A stretch of 64,000 nt of DNA. Source: Massilia eburnea (GTDB taxonomy: Bacteria > Pseudomonadota > Gammaproteobacteria > Burkholderiales > Burkholderiaceae_D). The translations under genes and the position numbers were made by a program. The notes beneath the pieces were generated by a model. It was not told where the DNA came from, ran no database searches, and saw only the letters and a list, made by a program, of their open reading frames with translations. Positions within the stretch are counted from its first letter, which is position 1. Each line of letters starts with the position of its first letter. The stretch is from assembly GCF_009720745.1 (NCBI RefSeq), contig NZ_WNKX01000019.1, positions 61,455-125,454 of the forward strand. Direction: 5' to 3'. Of this stretch, positions 24,841-33,508 are shown piece after piece.

Positions 24841-26106
24841 ATGAACGCCCCCGAAAAGAACGTCGCCCAGGTAGCACCGGTAGAATTCAAGACCGCGCCG
24901 CACTTCCCGATCTACATGGACTACTCGGCCACCACGCCGATCGATCCACGCGTTGCGGACAAGATGATCCCTTACCTGCGCGAACAATTCGGCAACCCGG
25001 CCTCCCGCAGCCACATGTACGGCTGGACCGCGGAAGCTGCGGTGGAAGAAGCGCGCGGCCACGTGGCCGCCCTGGTCAATGCCGACCCGCGCGAAATCAT
25101 CTGGACCTCCGGCGCCACCGAATCGAACAACCTCGCCCTGAAAGGCGCGGCCAACTTCTACAAGTCCAAGGGCAAGCACATCATCACCGTGAAAACCGAG
25201 CACAAATCCGTGCTGGACACCGTGCGTGAACTGGAGCGCCAGGGCTTCGACGCCACCTACCTGGACACCCAGGACAACGGCTTGATCACCATCGAACAAC
25301 TGGAAGCGGCCGTGCGTCCGGACACCATCCTGATCTCGGTCATGCTGGTGAATAACGAAATCGGCGTGGTCCAGCCGATCAAGGACATCGCCGCCTTCTG
25401 CCGCAAGAAAGGCATCATCTTCCACTGCGACGCCGCACAGGCGACCGGCAAGCTGCCGATCGACGTGCAGGACCTGAAGATCGACCTGATGACCTTCACC
25501 GCGCACAAGACCTACGGCCCGAAAGGCGTTGGCGCCCTGTACGTCTGCCGCAAGCCGCGCGTGCGTATCGAAGCGCAGATGCACGGCGGCGGCCATGAGC
25601 GCGGCCTGCGCTCGGGTACCCTGCCAACGCACCAGATCGTCGGCATGGGCGAAGCCTTCCGCCTGGCGAAAGTGGAAATGGATTCCGAGATCGAGCGTAT
25701 CCGCGCACTGCGCGACCGCCTGGCCAAGGGCCTGCAGGAAATCGAAGAAACCTACGTCAACGGCGACATGGACCACCGCGTGCCGCACAACCTGAACGTG
25801 AGTTTCAACTTCGTCGAAGGCGAGTCCCTGATCATGGCCGTGAAAGACCTGGCCGTGTCGTCCGGTTCCGCCTGCACCTCGGCTTCGCTGGAGCCATCCT
25901 ACGTGCTGCGCGCCCTCGGCCGCAGCGACGAACTGGCGCACAGCTCGATCCGTTTCACCATCGGCCGCTTCACCACGGAACAGGACGTCGATTTCGCGAT
26001 CGAACTGCTGAAAGGCAAAGTGGGCAAGCTGCGCGAACTGTCCCCATTGTGGGAAATGTACAAGGATGGCGTGGACCTCTCCACCATCCAGTGGGCAGCG
26101 CACTAA
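24841..26106 (+). CDS. iscS: Cysteine desulfurase IscS
   Basis: The 421-residue PLP enzyme shows IYMDYSATTPIDPRV, the Lys-bearing TFTAHKTYGPKG segment and the catalytic-Cys loop SSGSACTSASLEPSYV. It has the SIRFTIGRFTTEQD C-terminal region that docks IscU. It removes sulfur from cysteine as a persulfide for cluster assembly and tRNA thiolation. The N-terminus carries about 18 extra residues relative to E. coli IscS. It follows iscR by 18 nt and precedes iscU. Confidence 0.97.
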   Translation: MNAPEKNVAQVAPVEFKTAPHFPIYMDYSATTPIDPRVADKMIPYLREQFGNPASRSHMYGWTAEAAVEEARGHVAALVNADPREIIWTSGATESNNLALKGAANFYKSKGKHIITVKTEHKSVLDTVRELERQGFDATYLDTQDNGLITIEQLEAAVRPDTILISVMLVNNEIGVVQPIKDIAAFCRKKGIIFHCDAAQATGKLPIDVQDLKIDLMTFTAHKTYGPKGVGALYVCRKPRVRIEAQMHGGGHERGLRSGTLPTHQIVGMGEAFRLAKVEMDSEIERIRALRDRLAKGLQEIEETYVNGDMDHRVPHNLNVSFNFVEGESLIMAVKDLAVSSGSACTSASLEPSYVLRALGRSDELAHSSIRFTIGRFTTEQDVDFAIELLKGKVGKLRELSPLWEMYKDGVDLSTIQWAAH

Positions 26107-26132
26107 TTTACAGAATTTAAGGGAGCATCAAC

Positions 26133-26516
26133 ATGGCATACTCGGAAAAAGTCCTCGACCACTACGAAAACCCGCGCAACGTCGGTTCCTTTGAAAAGGG
26201 CGACGAGACCGTCGGTACCGGCATGGTCGGCGCACCTGCATGCGGCGACGTGATGAAGCTGCAGATCAAGGTCGGCGCGGACGGCAAGATCGAAGACGCG
26301 AAATTCAAGACCTACGGCTGCGGTTCGGCAATCGCCTCCAGCTCGCTGGTGACCGAATGGGTGAAGGGCAAGTCGCTGGATGAAGCGCTGGCCATCAAGA
26401 ACACCCAGATCGCGGAAGAACTTGCACTGCCGCCGGTGAAGATCCACTGCTCCATCCTGGCGGAAGACGCCATCAAGGCAGCCGTGAACGACTACAAGGC
26501 AAAACACGGCGCCTAA
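26133..26516 (+). CDS. iscU: Iron-sulfur cluster scaffold IscU
   Basis: The 127-residue scaffold has all three cluster cysteines: C37 (GAPACGDVM), C63 (YGCGSAIASSS) and C106 (KIHCSILAED), and the LPPVKIHC motif recognised by the chaperone HscA. It assembles [2Fe-2S] clusters with sulfur from IscS and passes them on with HscA/HscB. It has a typical ribosome binding site (AAGGGAG) and sits between iscS and iscA. Confidence 0.97.
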   Translation: MAYSEKVLDHYENPRNVGSFEKGDETVGTGMVGAPACGDVMKLQIKVGADGKIEDAKFKTYGCGSAIASSSLVTEWVKGKSLDEALAIKNTQIAEELALPPVKIHCSILAEDAIKAAVNDYKAKHGA

Positions 26517-26534
26517 TCAGCGTACGGAGGAAGT

Positions 26535-26858
26535 ATGGCAATCACCCTGACCGAAAAAGCAGCCAAGCATATCAACCGCTACATCGAGCGTCGCGGCAAG
26601 GGCATTGGCCTGCGCTTTGGCGTACGCACGACCGGCTGCTCCGGTCTGGCCTACAAGCTGGAATACGTGGACGAATCGACTCCGGAAGATTCCGTCTTCG
26701 AGTCGCATGGCGTGAAGGTCTTCGTTGATCCGAAAAGCCTGCCGTACATTGACGGCACTGAGCTGGACTTCGCTCGCGAAGGCCTGAACGAAGGCTTCAA
26801 GTTCAATAACCCGAACGAGAAGGATGCATGCGGCTGCGGCGAAAGCTTCCGCATTTAA
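26535..26858 (+). CDS. iscA: Iron-sulfur cluster assembly protein IscA
   Basis: The 107-residue A-type carrier contains the conserved cysteines C35 (TTGCSGLAY), C99 and C101 (ACGCGESF). These bind iron or a [2Fe-2S]/[4Fe-4S] cluster for delivery to target apoproteins. The start has a strong ribosome binding site (CGGAGGAA). The 3' end either overlaps or closely abuts hscB, depending on the start chosen for that gene. Confidence 0.96.
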   Translation: MAITLTEKAAKHINRYIERRGKGIGLRFGVRTTGCSGLAYKLEYVDESTPEDSVFESHGVKVFVDPKSLPYIDGTELDFAREGLNEGFKFNNPNEKDACGCGESFRI

Positions 26859-26862
26859 CATC

Positions 26863-27378
26863 GTGCAGAACCACTTCGAACTTTTCCAGCTCCCCCAGCA
26901 GTTCGCCGTAGACGCGGCGGCCCTGGACGCCGCCTACCGCGAAGTCCAGAGCCGCGTCCATCCGGACAAATTCGTCAATGCCACCGACGCTGAAAAGCGC
27001 GTCGCCATGCAATGGTCGACCCGCTCCAACGAGGCTTACCAGACCCTGAAGAATCCGCAGAAGCGCGCGCAGTACCTGTGCGAGCTGAATGGCGTCGATT
27101 TGAAGATGGAGTCCAACACGGCCATGCCGATGGAATTCCTGATGCAGCAGATGGAGTGGCGCGAGGAGCTGTCCGAAGCCCGCGCCGGCAAGGATGGCGA
27201 TTTACTCGACAAGCTGGACGGCCAGTTGCGCGCCGCGCGCAAAGCCCAGCTGGCGGAGATCGAACAGCATTGCAATTCCGGTGATTTTCACGCCGTCGCG
27301 CAAGGTGTGCGCGCGCTGATGTTCATCGAAAAGTTTGGCGAAGAAGTGCGCTTCGCTTACGACGCCATCGAGGCGTAA
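26863..27378 (+). CDS. hscB: Fe-S cluster co-chaperone HscB
   Basis: This J-domain protein of about 171 residues starts with QNHFELFQLPQQFAVD; the HPD motif is in RVHPDKFVN, followed by a C-terminal three-helix domain for IscU binding (MEFLMQQMEWREEL). I place the start at the GTG at 26863, five bases after the iscA stop. An in-frame ATG at 26824 inside iscA would add 13 Ala-rich residues and is possible. HscB delivers IscU to HscA and stimulates its ATPase. Confidence 0.93.
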   Translation: MQNHFELFQLPQQFAVDAAALDAAYREVQSRVHPDKFVNATDAEKRVAMQWSTRSNEAYQTLKNPQKRAQYLCELNGVDLKMESNTAMPMEFLMQQMEWREELSEARAGKDGDLLDKLDGQLRAARKAQLAEIEQHCNSGDFHAVAQGVRALMFIEKFGEEVRFAYDAIEA

Positions 27379-27397
27379 AAAAAGAATAGGTTTCACC

Positions 27398-29278
27398 ATG
27401 GCTCTTTTGCAGATTTCCGAACCGGGCATGTCGACCGCCCCGCACCAGCATCGTCTGGCGGTGGGCATCGACCTCGGCACCACCAATTCGCTGGTAGCGA
27501 CCGTCCGCAGCAGCATTCCAGAAGTGCTGAACGACGAAGATGGCCACCCGCTGCTGCCTTCCGTGGTGCGATACCTGCCAAACGGCCATGCCAACATCGG
27601 CTACAAAGCCCAGGCCCACCAGACCACCGACCCGAAGAACACCATCGTGTCGGTCAAGCGTTTCATGGGCCGCGGCCTGAAGGACATCGCCTACGCCGAG
27701 AACCTGCCTTACGATTTCGTCGATGCACCCGGCATGGTGCAACTGAAGACCGTGGCCGGCGTGAAATCGCCGGTTGAAGTGTCGGCGCAAATCCTGGCGA
27801 CCCTGCGCCAGCGCGCGGAAGACTCCCTGGGCGACGACCTGGTCGGCGCCGTGATCACCGTGCCTGCCTACTTCGACGAGGCGCAGCGCCAGGCGACCAA
27901 GGACGCCGCGCAACTGGCCGGCATCAACGTGCTGCGCCTGCTGTCCGAGCCGACTGCTGCGGCAATCGCCTACGGCCTGGATAACGCCTCCGAAGGCATC
28001 TTCGCCGTCTACGACCTGGGCGGCGGCACCTTTGATATCTCGATCCTCAAGCTGTCCAAAGGCGTGTTTGAAGTGCTGGCCACCGGCGGCGACTCCGCGC
28101 TGGGCGGAGACGATTTCGACCACCGCCTGTTCTGCTGGGTGCACGAGCAGGAAAAACTGGCCCCGCTGTCCGATGAAGACACGGCGACGCTCATGGTCAA
28201 GGCGCGCGAAGCGAAAGAACTGCTGTCGACCAAGCCGGAAGTGACGATCGACGCCGTGCTGCGCTCGGGCGAAGAAGTCCACCAGCGTGTCACCCCTGAA
28301 ATTTTCGCCGACATCACCAAGCACCTGGTCGCCAAGACCATGAACGCCGTGAAGAAGGCCCTGCGCGACGCCAACATCGACGCCGACGATATCGACGGCG
28401 TGGTCATGGTGGGCGGCGCCACCCGCATGCCGCACGTACAGCGCGCGGTGGGCGAATACTTCCACACCATCCCCCACGCCAACATCGACCCCGATAAGGT
28501 GGTTGCGCTGGGCGCCGCCATCCAGGCCAACCTGCTGGCGGGTAACCGCGCCGCGGGCGATGACTGGCTCCTGCTGGACGTGATCCCGCTGTCGCTGGGC
28601 ATTGAAACGATGGGCGGCCTGGTCGAGAAGATCATCCCGCGCAATTCGACCATCCCGTGCGCCCGCGCGCAGGAATTCACTACCTTCAAGGATGGCCAGA
28701 CCGCGCTGGCGGTGCACGTGCTGCAGGGCGAGCGCGAACTGGTGAGCGACTGCCGCTCGCTGGCGTGCTTCGAGCTGCGTGGCATCCCGCCGATGGCCGC
28801 TGGCGCCGCACGCATCCGCATCACCTACCAGGTGGATGCCGATGGCCTGCTGTCCGTCTCGGCACGCGAACTGCGCTCCAACGTCGAAGCATCGATCACC
28901 GTCAAGCCGTCATATGGCCTTGGCGACGACGACGTGGCGCGCATGCTGTCCGAATCGCATACCGAAGCGGAAGCCGACATGAAAGCCCGCGCCCTGCGCG
29001 AAGAGCAAGTGGAAGCCGAGCGCATCATGCTGGCGACCCAGTCGGCACTGGACGAAGACGGCGCGTTGCTGAACGACGAAGAGCGCGCGGCCATCAACGC
29101 ACTGATGGCCGCCACCATGGACGTGCTGGTGAAATCCGGCAGCGGTGAAGCCGACCACTACGCGGTAAAAGCCGCTTACGAAGCCCTGGCCCAGGGCACC
29201 GAAGAATTCGCATCGCGCCGCATGGACCGCAGCGTGCGCAGCGCACTGGCCGGCAAGACGCTGGACCAGGTTGTTTAA
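27398..29278 (+). CDS. hscA: Fe-S protein assembly chaperone HscA
   Basis: The Hsp70-class chaperone of 626 residues starts at the ATG at 27398 (MALLQISEP), with GAATAGG as ribosome binding site. It has VGIDLGTTNSLVA, YDLGGGTFDISIL and GGATRMPHVQRAV in the ATPase domain, then IPLSLGIETMGG in the linker/substrate domain. It works with HscB on the LPPVK motif of IscU to transfer clusters. It lies 19 nt after hscB. This is the third Hsp70-type gene in the window and the only one with a classical partner. Confidence 0.96.
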   Translation: MALLQISEPGMSTAPHQHRLAVGIDLGTTNSLVATVRSSIPEVLNDEDGHPLLPSVVRYLPNGHANIGYKAQAHQTTDPKNTIVSVKRFMGRGLKDIAYAENLPYDFVDAPGMVQLKTVAGVKSPVEVSAQILATLRQRAEDSLGDDLVGAVITVPAYFDEAQRQATKDAAQLAGINVLRLLSEPTAAAIAYGLDNASEGIFAVYDLGGGTFDISILKLSKGVFEVLATGGDSALGGDDFDHRLFCWVHEQEKLAPLSDEDTATLMVKAREAKELLSTKPEVTIDAVLRSGEEVHQRVTPEIFADITKHLVAKTMNAVKKALRDANIDADDIDGVVMVGGATRMPHVQRAVGEYFHTIPHANIDPDKVVALGAAIQANLLAGNRAAGDDWLLLDVIPLSLGIETMGGLVEKIIPRNSTIPCARAQEFTTFKDGQTALAVHVLQGERELVSDCRSLACFELRGIPPMAAGAARIRITYQVDADGLLSVSARELRSNVEASITVKPSYGLGDDDVARMLSESHTEAEADMKARALREEQVEAERIMLATQSALDEDGALLNDEERAAINALMAATMDVLVKSGSGEADHYAVKAAYEALAQGTEEFASRRMDRSVRSALAGKTLDQVV

Positions 29279-29295
29279 TCGACTGAGGAATAGAA

Positions 29296-29637
29296 GTGCC
29301 ACAAATCGTCATCCTGCCGCATGCCAAGCTGTGCCCCGAAGGCGCCGTGATCGAAACCGAAGCAGGGAAGTCCGTTTGCGACGTCCTGCTGGAGAACGAC
29401 ATCCACATCGAACACGCCTGCGAGAAATCCTGCGCCTGCACCACTTGCCACGTGCTGGTACGTGAAGGCTTCGATTCGCTCAACGAAGCGACCGACACTG
29501 AAGAAGACCTGCTGGACAAAGCCTGGGGCCTGGAAGCCTGCTCGCGCCTGTCCTGCCAGTCCATCGTGGCGGACGAAGACCTGGTCATCGAAATTCCGAA
29601 GTACACGATCAACCACGCCAGCGAAGGCGGCCACTGA
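29296..29637 (+). CDS. fdx: ISC system 2Fe-2S ferredoxin
   Basis: This 113-residue adrenodoxin-type ferredoxin starts at a GTG at 29296. Cluster cysteines are in HACEKSCACTTCHVLV and SRLSCQSIV. It supplies electrons for cluster assembly on IscU. The order hscA-fdx-iscX is the standard end of the isc operon. Spacing to the previous gene is 17 nt. Confidence 0.96.
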   Translation: MPQIVILPHAKLCPEGAVIETEAGKSVCDVLLENDIHIEHACEKSCACTTCHVLVREGFDSLNEATDTEEDLLDKAWGLEACSRLSCQSIVADEDLVIEIPKYTINHASEGGH

Positions 29638-29650
29638 GCCGAGGTGCACC

Positions 29651-29848
29651 ATGCTGAAATGGAGTGATGTCACGGCGATTGCCGAAGCCCTGTACGACAA
29701 GTTCCCGGACGTCGACCCGACCAACGTGCGCTTTGTCGACCTGCACAACTGGATCGTCGACCTGGAAGACTTCGACGACGACCATAAGCGCGGCGGCGAA
29801 AAAGTGCTGGAAGCGATCCAGCAGGCGTGGATCGATGAAGCGCAATAA
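29651..29848 (+). CDS. iscX: Fe-S cluster assembly protein IscX
   Basis: The 65-residue acidic protein (MLKWSDVTAIAEALYDKFP) has the IscX/YfhJ pattern, including DPTNVRFVDLH and DFDDDHKRGGEKVLEAIQQAW. It binds iron and IscS and modulates desulfurase activity. The ATG at 29651 follows the fdx stop by 13 nt, with GAGGTG as ribosome binding site. The end overlaps the start of the methyltransferase gene by 14 nt. Confidence 0.95.
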   Translation: MLKWSDVTAIAEALYDKFPDVDPTNVRFVDLHNWIVDLEDFDDDHKRGGEKVLEAIQQAWIDEAQ

Positions 29849-30743
29849 GGCCCAGCCGGCACCTCTGCCGGCCACCGTCACCGACATCCCCGAAGTCAAG
29901 CCCGGCCAGTCGGTCGCGCTGCTGCAGGAGCTGCATATCCTCACCCGCGACGGCAAGCTGAATCAGGACAGCCGCCGCAAGCTGAAACAGGTCTACCACC
30001 TTTACCAGTTCATCGAACCGCTGCTGAACGACGTCCGTTCGGCCAAGGGCTCGGTATCGCTGGTCGACCACGGGGCAGGGAAGTCCTACCTCGGTTTCAT
30101 CATTTACGACTTGTTCTTCAAGGCGCTGGGGGACGACTCGCACATCTACGGCATCGAAACCCGCGAAGAGCTGGTTGCGCGCTCCGAAGACCTGGCGCGC
30201 AAATTCGATTTCCCCGGCATGAGCTTCCTGCCGCTGTCGGTGGCCGAATCGACCACCTCCGACAAATTGCCGGAGCAGATCGACATCGTCACCGCACTGC
30301 ACGCCTGCAATACCGCCACCGACGACGCCATCGACTTCGCGCTGAAGAAGAAGGCCAAGCACATCGTTCTGGTGCCTTGCTGCCAAGCCGAAGTCGCCTC
30401 CGTGCTGCGCAAGAACAAAGGCTCATCGCTGGGCAAGAACGTACTGACCGAGTTGTGGCGCCACCCGATCCATACCCGCGAGTTCGGCAGCCAGATCACC
30501 AACGTCCTGCGCTGCCTCCAGCTGGAATCGCACGGCTACCAGGTCACCGTCACGGAACTCGTGGGCTGGGAGCACTCGATGAAGAATGAGCTGATCGTCG
30601 CGACGTATAAGAACCTTCCTCGCCGCAAGCCCGCCGAGCGGCTGAAGGAAGTCCTGTCCACCATTGGCCTCGATGAAATGGGCGAGCGCTTCTACACCGG
30701 CGCTCCCGCGACGACGCCAGCCGACGCCGAGGTGGCGCCGTGA
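29835..30743 (+). CDS. Class I SAM-dependent methyltransferase (isc-linked)
   Basis: The 302-residue protein has an N-terminal helical region and a Rossmann-like core whose SAM motif is SLVDHGAGKSYLGFI, with IYGIETREELV as motif II and VTALHACNTATDDAI as motif IV. The run VLVPCCQAEVAS with two adjacent cysteines resembles the PCC(H/Q) motif of uncharacterised methyltransferases. The start at 29835 lies inside iscX (14-nt overlap). Substrate unknown; co-transcription with isc suggests housekeeping RNA or protein methylation, but this is inference. Confidence 0.8.
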   Translation: MKRNKAQPAPLPATVTDIPEVKPGQSVALLQELHILTRDGKLNQDSRRKLKQVYHLYQFIEPLLNDVRSAKGSVSLVDHGAGKSYLGFIIYDLFFKALGDDSHIYGIETREELVARSEDLARKFDFPGMSFLPLSVAESTTSDKLPEQIDIVTALHACNTATDDAIDFALKKKAKHIVLVPCCQAEVASVLRKNKGSSLGKNVLTELWRHPIHTREFGSQITNVLRCLQLESHGYQVTVTELVGWEHSMKNELIVATYKNLPRRKPAERLKEVLSTIGLDEMGERFYTGAPATTPADAEVAP

Positions 30744-31804
30744 GCACCGGCTATCCGGCCGGCGCCGCCGCAAGTCCGCTTGCCGCGGACGGCGAACGCT
30801 GGATTGACCTGCGCAGCGACACCGTCACCCAGCCCAGCGCCGCGATGCGCGAAGCCATGTTCGCAGCGCAGGTGGGCGACGACGTCTACGGCGACGACCC
30901 CACCGTCAACGCCCTGCAAGCCTACGCCGCAGAACTCTTCGGCTACGAAGCCGCCCTGTTCGCGCCAAGCGGCACGCAAACCAACCTGATCGCCCTGCTG
31001 GCCCACTGCGGCAGGGGAGACGAATACCTGGTCGGCCAGGACGCCCACACCTACAAATACGAAGGCGGCGGGGCAGCGGTCCTCGGCAGCATCCAGCCGC
31101 AGCCGATCGCGAACCAGCCCGACGGCAGCATCGCCCTGCAAGACATCGAAGCCGCCATCAAGCCGCACGATTTTCACTTCGCCCGCACCAAACTGCTCGC
31201 GCTGGAAAACACCATCGGCGGCAAAGTCCTGCCGCAGCAGTACGTGCAGCAAGCGACGGCTCTAGCGCACGCGCGCGCCCTGGCGACTCACCTCGATGGC
31301 GCCCGCATCTGCAACGCCGCCGTCAAACAGGGCATTGCGCTGAAGGATGCAGTGAATGGCTTCGACAGCGTCTCCGTCTGCCTCAGCAAAGGCCTTGGCG
31401 CCCCTGTCGGCTCGGTCCTGTGCGGCAGCAAAGAGCTGATCGAGCAGGGAAAACGCTGGCGCAAGATGCTGGGCGGCGGCATGCGCCAGGCCGGCGTGAT
31501 TGCAGCCGCAGGCCTGTACGCCCTGCAGAACAACGTCCAACGTCTCGCTGAGGACCACGCCAACGCAGCATGGCTGGCGGCAGAACTGGCGAAGATCGGC
31601 GTGCTGCAAGTCAGCGTGCCGCAAACGAACATCGTGTTCGTCACCATGCCGCGCGAAGCCTGCGAAGGGCTGAATGCCGCGCTGGCAGCAGAACGCATCC
31701 GAGTTTCGATGGCGCCGACATTGCGCCTCGTGACCCACCTGGACGTATCGCGCGCCGATCTGGAACACGTCGCCGCCGTCATCGCCCACTACTTCAAGCA
31801 ATAA
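30740..31804 (+). CDS. ltaE: Low-specificity L-threonine aldolase
   Basis: The 354-residue PLP fold-type I enzyme begins with IDLRSDTVTQPSAAMREAM, the family signature, and shows GDDVYGDDPTVNAL. The PLP lysine lies in VSVCLSKGLGAPVGS. It cleaves threonine and related beta-hydroxy amino acids to glycine and an aldehyde. It overlaps the methyltransferase gene by 4 nt and the next gene by 1 nt (TAATG), so it is part of the extended isc transcript. Confidence 0.92.
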   Translation: MSTGYPAGAAASPLAADGERWIDLRSDTVTQPSAAMREAMFAAQVGDDVYGDDPTVNALQAYAAELFGYEAALFAPSGTQTNLIALLAHCGRGDEYLVGQDAHTYKYEGGGAAVLGSIQPQPIANQPDGSIALQDIEAAIKPHDFHFARTKLLALENTIGGKVLPQQYVQQATALAHARALATHLDGARICNAAVKQGIALKDAVNGFDSVSVCLSKGLGAPVGSVLCGSKELIEQGKRWRKMLGGGMRQAGVIAAAGLYALQNNVQRLAEDHANAAWLAAELAKIGVLQVSVPQTNIVFVTMPREACEGLNAALAAERIRVSMAPTLRLVTHLDVSRADLEHVAAVIAHYFKQ

Positions 31805-32487
31805 TGAACAACGAAGACAACACCATCCGTCTCGCCAAGCGCGTGGCGGACATGGTTCCATGCTCGCGCCGCGAAGCGGAAAACTACATTGAAGGCGCCT
31901 ACGTCCTGGTCGACGGCGAAATCGTCGAAGAACCAGGAGCGCGTGTCGCCCCCGGCCAGCACGTGACGCTGTCGCCGGATGCAACCCTGCTCGACATCGC
32001 GCCAGTTACCATCCTCTTGAATAAGCCCGCAGGCGCGGATCCGCTGTCTTGCTTGCTGCCGGAAGCGCGCAGCAAGGACGCCCAGCGTGTACGCTTCCTC
32101 AAGCGCCACGTGCGCAACCTGACTTCGTGCCTCGCGCTGGATAAACAAGCCAGCGGCCTGTTCGTCTTCACACAAGACTTCCGCATTGCGCGCAAACTGG
32201 TGGACGAGGGCGCGAGCGTCGAGCAGGAATTGATCGTCGACGTCGAAGGCGAGATTGCCGACAACGGCCTCACGCTATTGAACCAGGGCGCCGGAAAAGT
32301 CAGCTGGCAAAACGAACACCGCCTGCGTTTCGCGGTCAAGCCCCCCAAGCCCGCGCTGGTCGCCAAACTATGCGCCGACGTCGGCCTGAAAGCGACCGCC
32401 ATCAAGCGCCAGCGCATCGGCCGCATCTCCATGTCCGGCCTGCAGCCAGGCGAATGGCGCTACCTGCAAGGCTACGAACGCTTCTGA
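31804..32487 (+). CDS. rRNA pseudouridine synthase (RsuA/RluF-like)
   Basis: The 227-residue protein starts at the ATG at 31804, overlapping the ltaE stop. An N-terminal S4 RNA-binding domain (VPCSRREAENYIEGAYVLVDG) precedes the pseudouridine synthase core; the catalytic Asp is in CLALDKQASGLFVF, where the family usually has RLD. VTILLNKPAG and the C-terminal IGRISMSGLQPGEW are also diagnostic. It is likely to modify a single uridine in 16S or 23S rRNA. RsuA and RluF cannot be separated here. Confidence 0.85.
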   Translation: MNNEDNTIRLAKRVADMVPCSRREAENYIEGAYVLVDGEIVEEPGARVAPGQHVTLSPDATLLDIAPVTILLNKPAGADPLSCLLPEARSKDAQRVRFLKRHVRNLTSCLALDKQASGLFVFTQDFRIARKLVDEGASVEQELIVDVEGEIADNGLTLLNQGAGKVSWQNEHRLRFAVKPPKPALVAKLCADVGLKATAIKRQRIGRISMSGLQPGEWRYLQGYERF

Positions 32488-32499
32488 TCCCACTGCACA

Positions 32500-32605
32500 G
32501 CCCGTGTCCCACCATGGGGTCACACCCGAAACGAGACACGGGCTCATCGGTATAGGGCTGAGCCCGTGTCCCGAAACGGGTGTGACCCCATGGTGGGACA
32601 CGGGC
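32500..32605. repeat. Long near-perfect palindrome at a convergent junction
   Basis: The 28-nt outer arm at 32501-32528 (starts CCCGTGTCCCACC) is perfectly complementary to 32577-32604. The inner part continues pairing with one mismatch down to a loop near 32544-32556. The whole unit can form a hairpin of about 45 bp. A related palindrome lies at 41522-41630. It sits between the pseudouridine synthase and lipoprotein hydrolase genes, which converge. Confidence 0.85.
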
Positions 32606-32636
32606 GCTAGCGTAGCGTAGCGTGGCGGTGCGTTGA

Positions 32637-33446
32637 TCAGCCTTCGATGAATGGGCAGAGTGCGGCGGTGGTTGAAGGGTTCGACAATACGCTGTTGTGG
32701 CCGGCGCCCGGCAGGATCACAATCCGTTTATGTTCGGCCGGGGAGGCTTCGAAGACACGTTGAGACATCGCCGCGGGTGTGGTCTTGTCTTCTCCGCCTG
32801 CCAGCACAAGCAGTGGCGCCTTGATGCTGCCTGCAACCTGTACATTGTCGATTGCCGCCAGCGCATCGTCGACCTTGAAGTTGATGAAGGGCTTGAAATA
32901 CCAGGGCAGCGAGTTGTTGGCCCAATCCAGCGCGTTGGTGGCTGTGGTTTCGAGCACCAGGCCTCGGACCGGCCGTTCCTGCGCCACGCCGGCGGCGACA
33001 AAGCTGCCAAGCGATTGACCGTGCACGATGACGTTGCCAGGGTAGCGCGCAGCCAGCACATCGTAAATCGCCACGCCGTCTCCCTTCATGTTCGCCACTG
33101 TCGGCATGCCGCTGCTGCGCCCATAACCTCGGTAATCGAAGATCGCGACATTTGCCTTGCAGCCTTCCAGCGCGGCCACGACGTGCCTTCCGCTTTCGTC
33201 GAGGTGAAAGGCGTTGCCGCCGAAGTAGAGCAGGGTGCGTTCGGCGCCATTGCGTGTAACCAATACTCCGTGCAGGACTGCGCCATCGGGCCGCGCTACT
33301 TCCAGCGCCGTGCCATTTTCGAATGCCTGCTGCGGCAAGGGCCTGGCCTGGGTCAGTGCGTCCGGCCGGATGATCATGGATTCCTTGATGTCGACGGTCT
33401 TGCAGCCGGCAAGGGCCAGTAGCAACAACAGGGCGAATTGACGCAT
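32637..33446 (-). CDS. Alpha/beta hydrolase lipoprotein
   Basis: The 269-residue protein has a lipoprotein signal with lipobox LALAGC (Cys15), so it is probably membrane-anchored. The hydrolase fold shows the oxyanion strand LLYFGGNAF, IFDYRGYGRSSG, the nucleophile elbow VHGQSLGSF, a candidate Asp in AGGEDKTTP and a His in PGAGHNSV. It resembles YfhR/FrsA-type serine hydrolases. Substrate unknown. Transcription is convergent with the isc-linked operon and divergent from the DUF2975 gene. Confidence 0.8.
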   Translation of the reverse strand: MRQFALLLLLALAGCKTVDIKESMIIRPDALTQARPLPQQAFENGTALEVARPDGAVLHGVLVTRNGAERTLLYFGGNAFHLDESGRHVVAALEGCKANVAIFDYRGYGRSSGMPTVANMKGDGVAIYDVLAARYPGNVIVHGQSLGSFVAAGVAQERPVRGLVLETTATNALDWANNSLPWYFKPFINFKVDDALAAIDNVQVAGSIKAPLLVLAGGEDKTTPAAMSQRVFEASPAEHKRIVILPGAGHNSVLSNPSTTAALCPFIEG

Positions 33447-33508
33447 GGATAGCTCCTTTTTAATGATATGATAACTATATTACATTAAAAACTTATCGTA
33501 AAACAATA

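Noticed and set aside
24274..26103. Long open frame antisense to iscS
   Set aside because: It mirrors a highly conserved gene and has His/Val/Gly-rich composition typical of antisense frames in high-GC DNA; no domain is recognisable.
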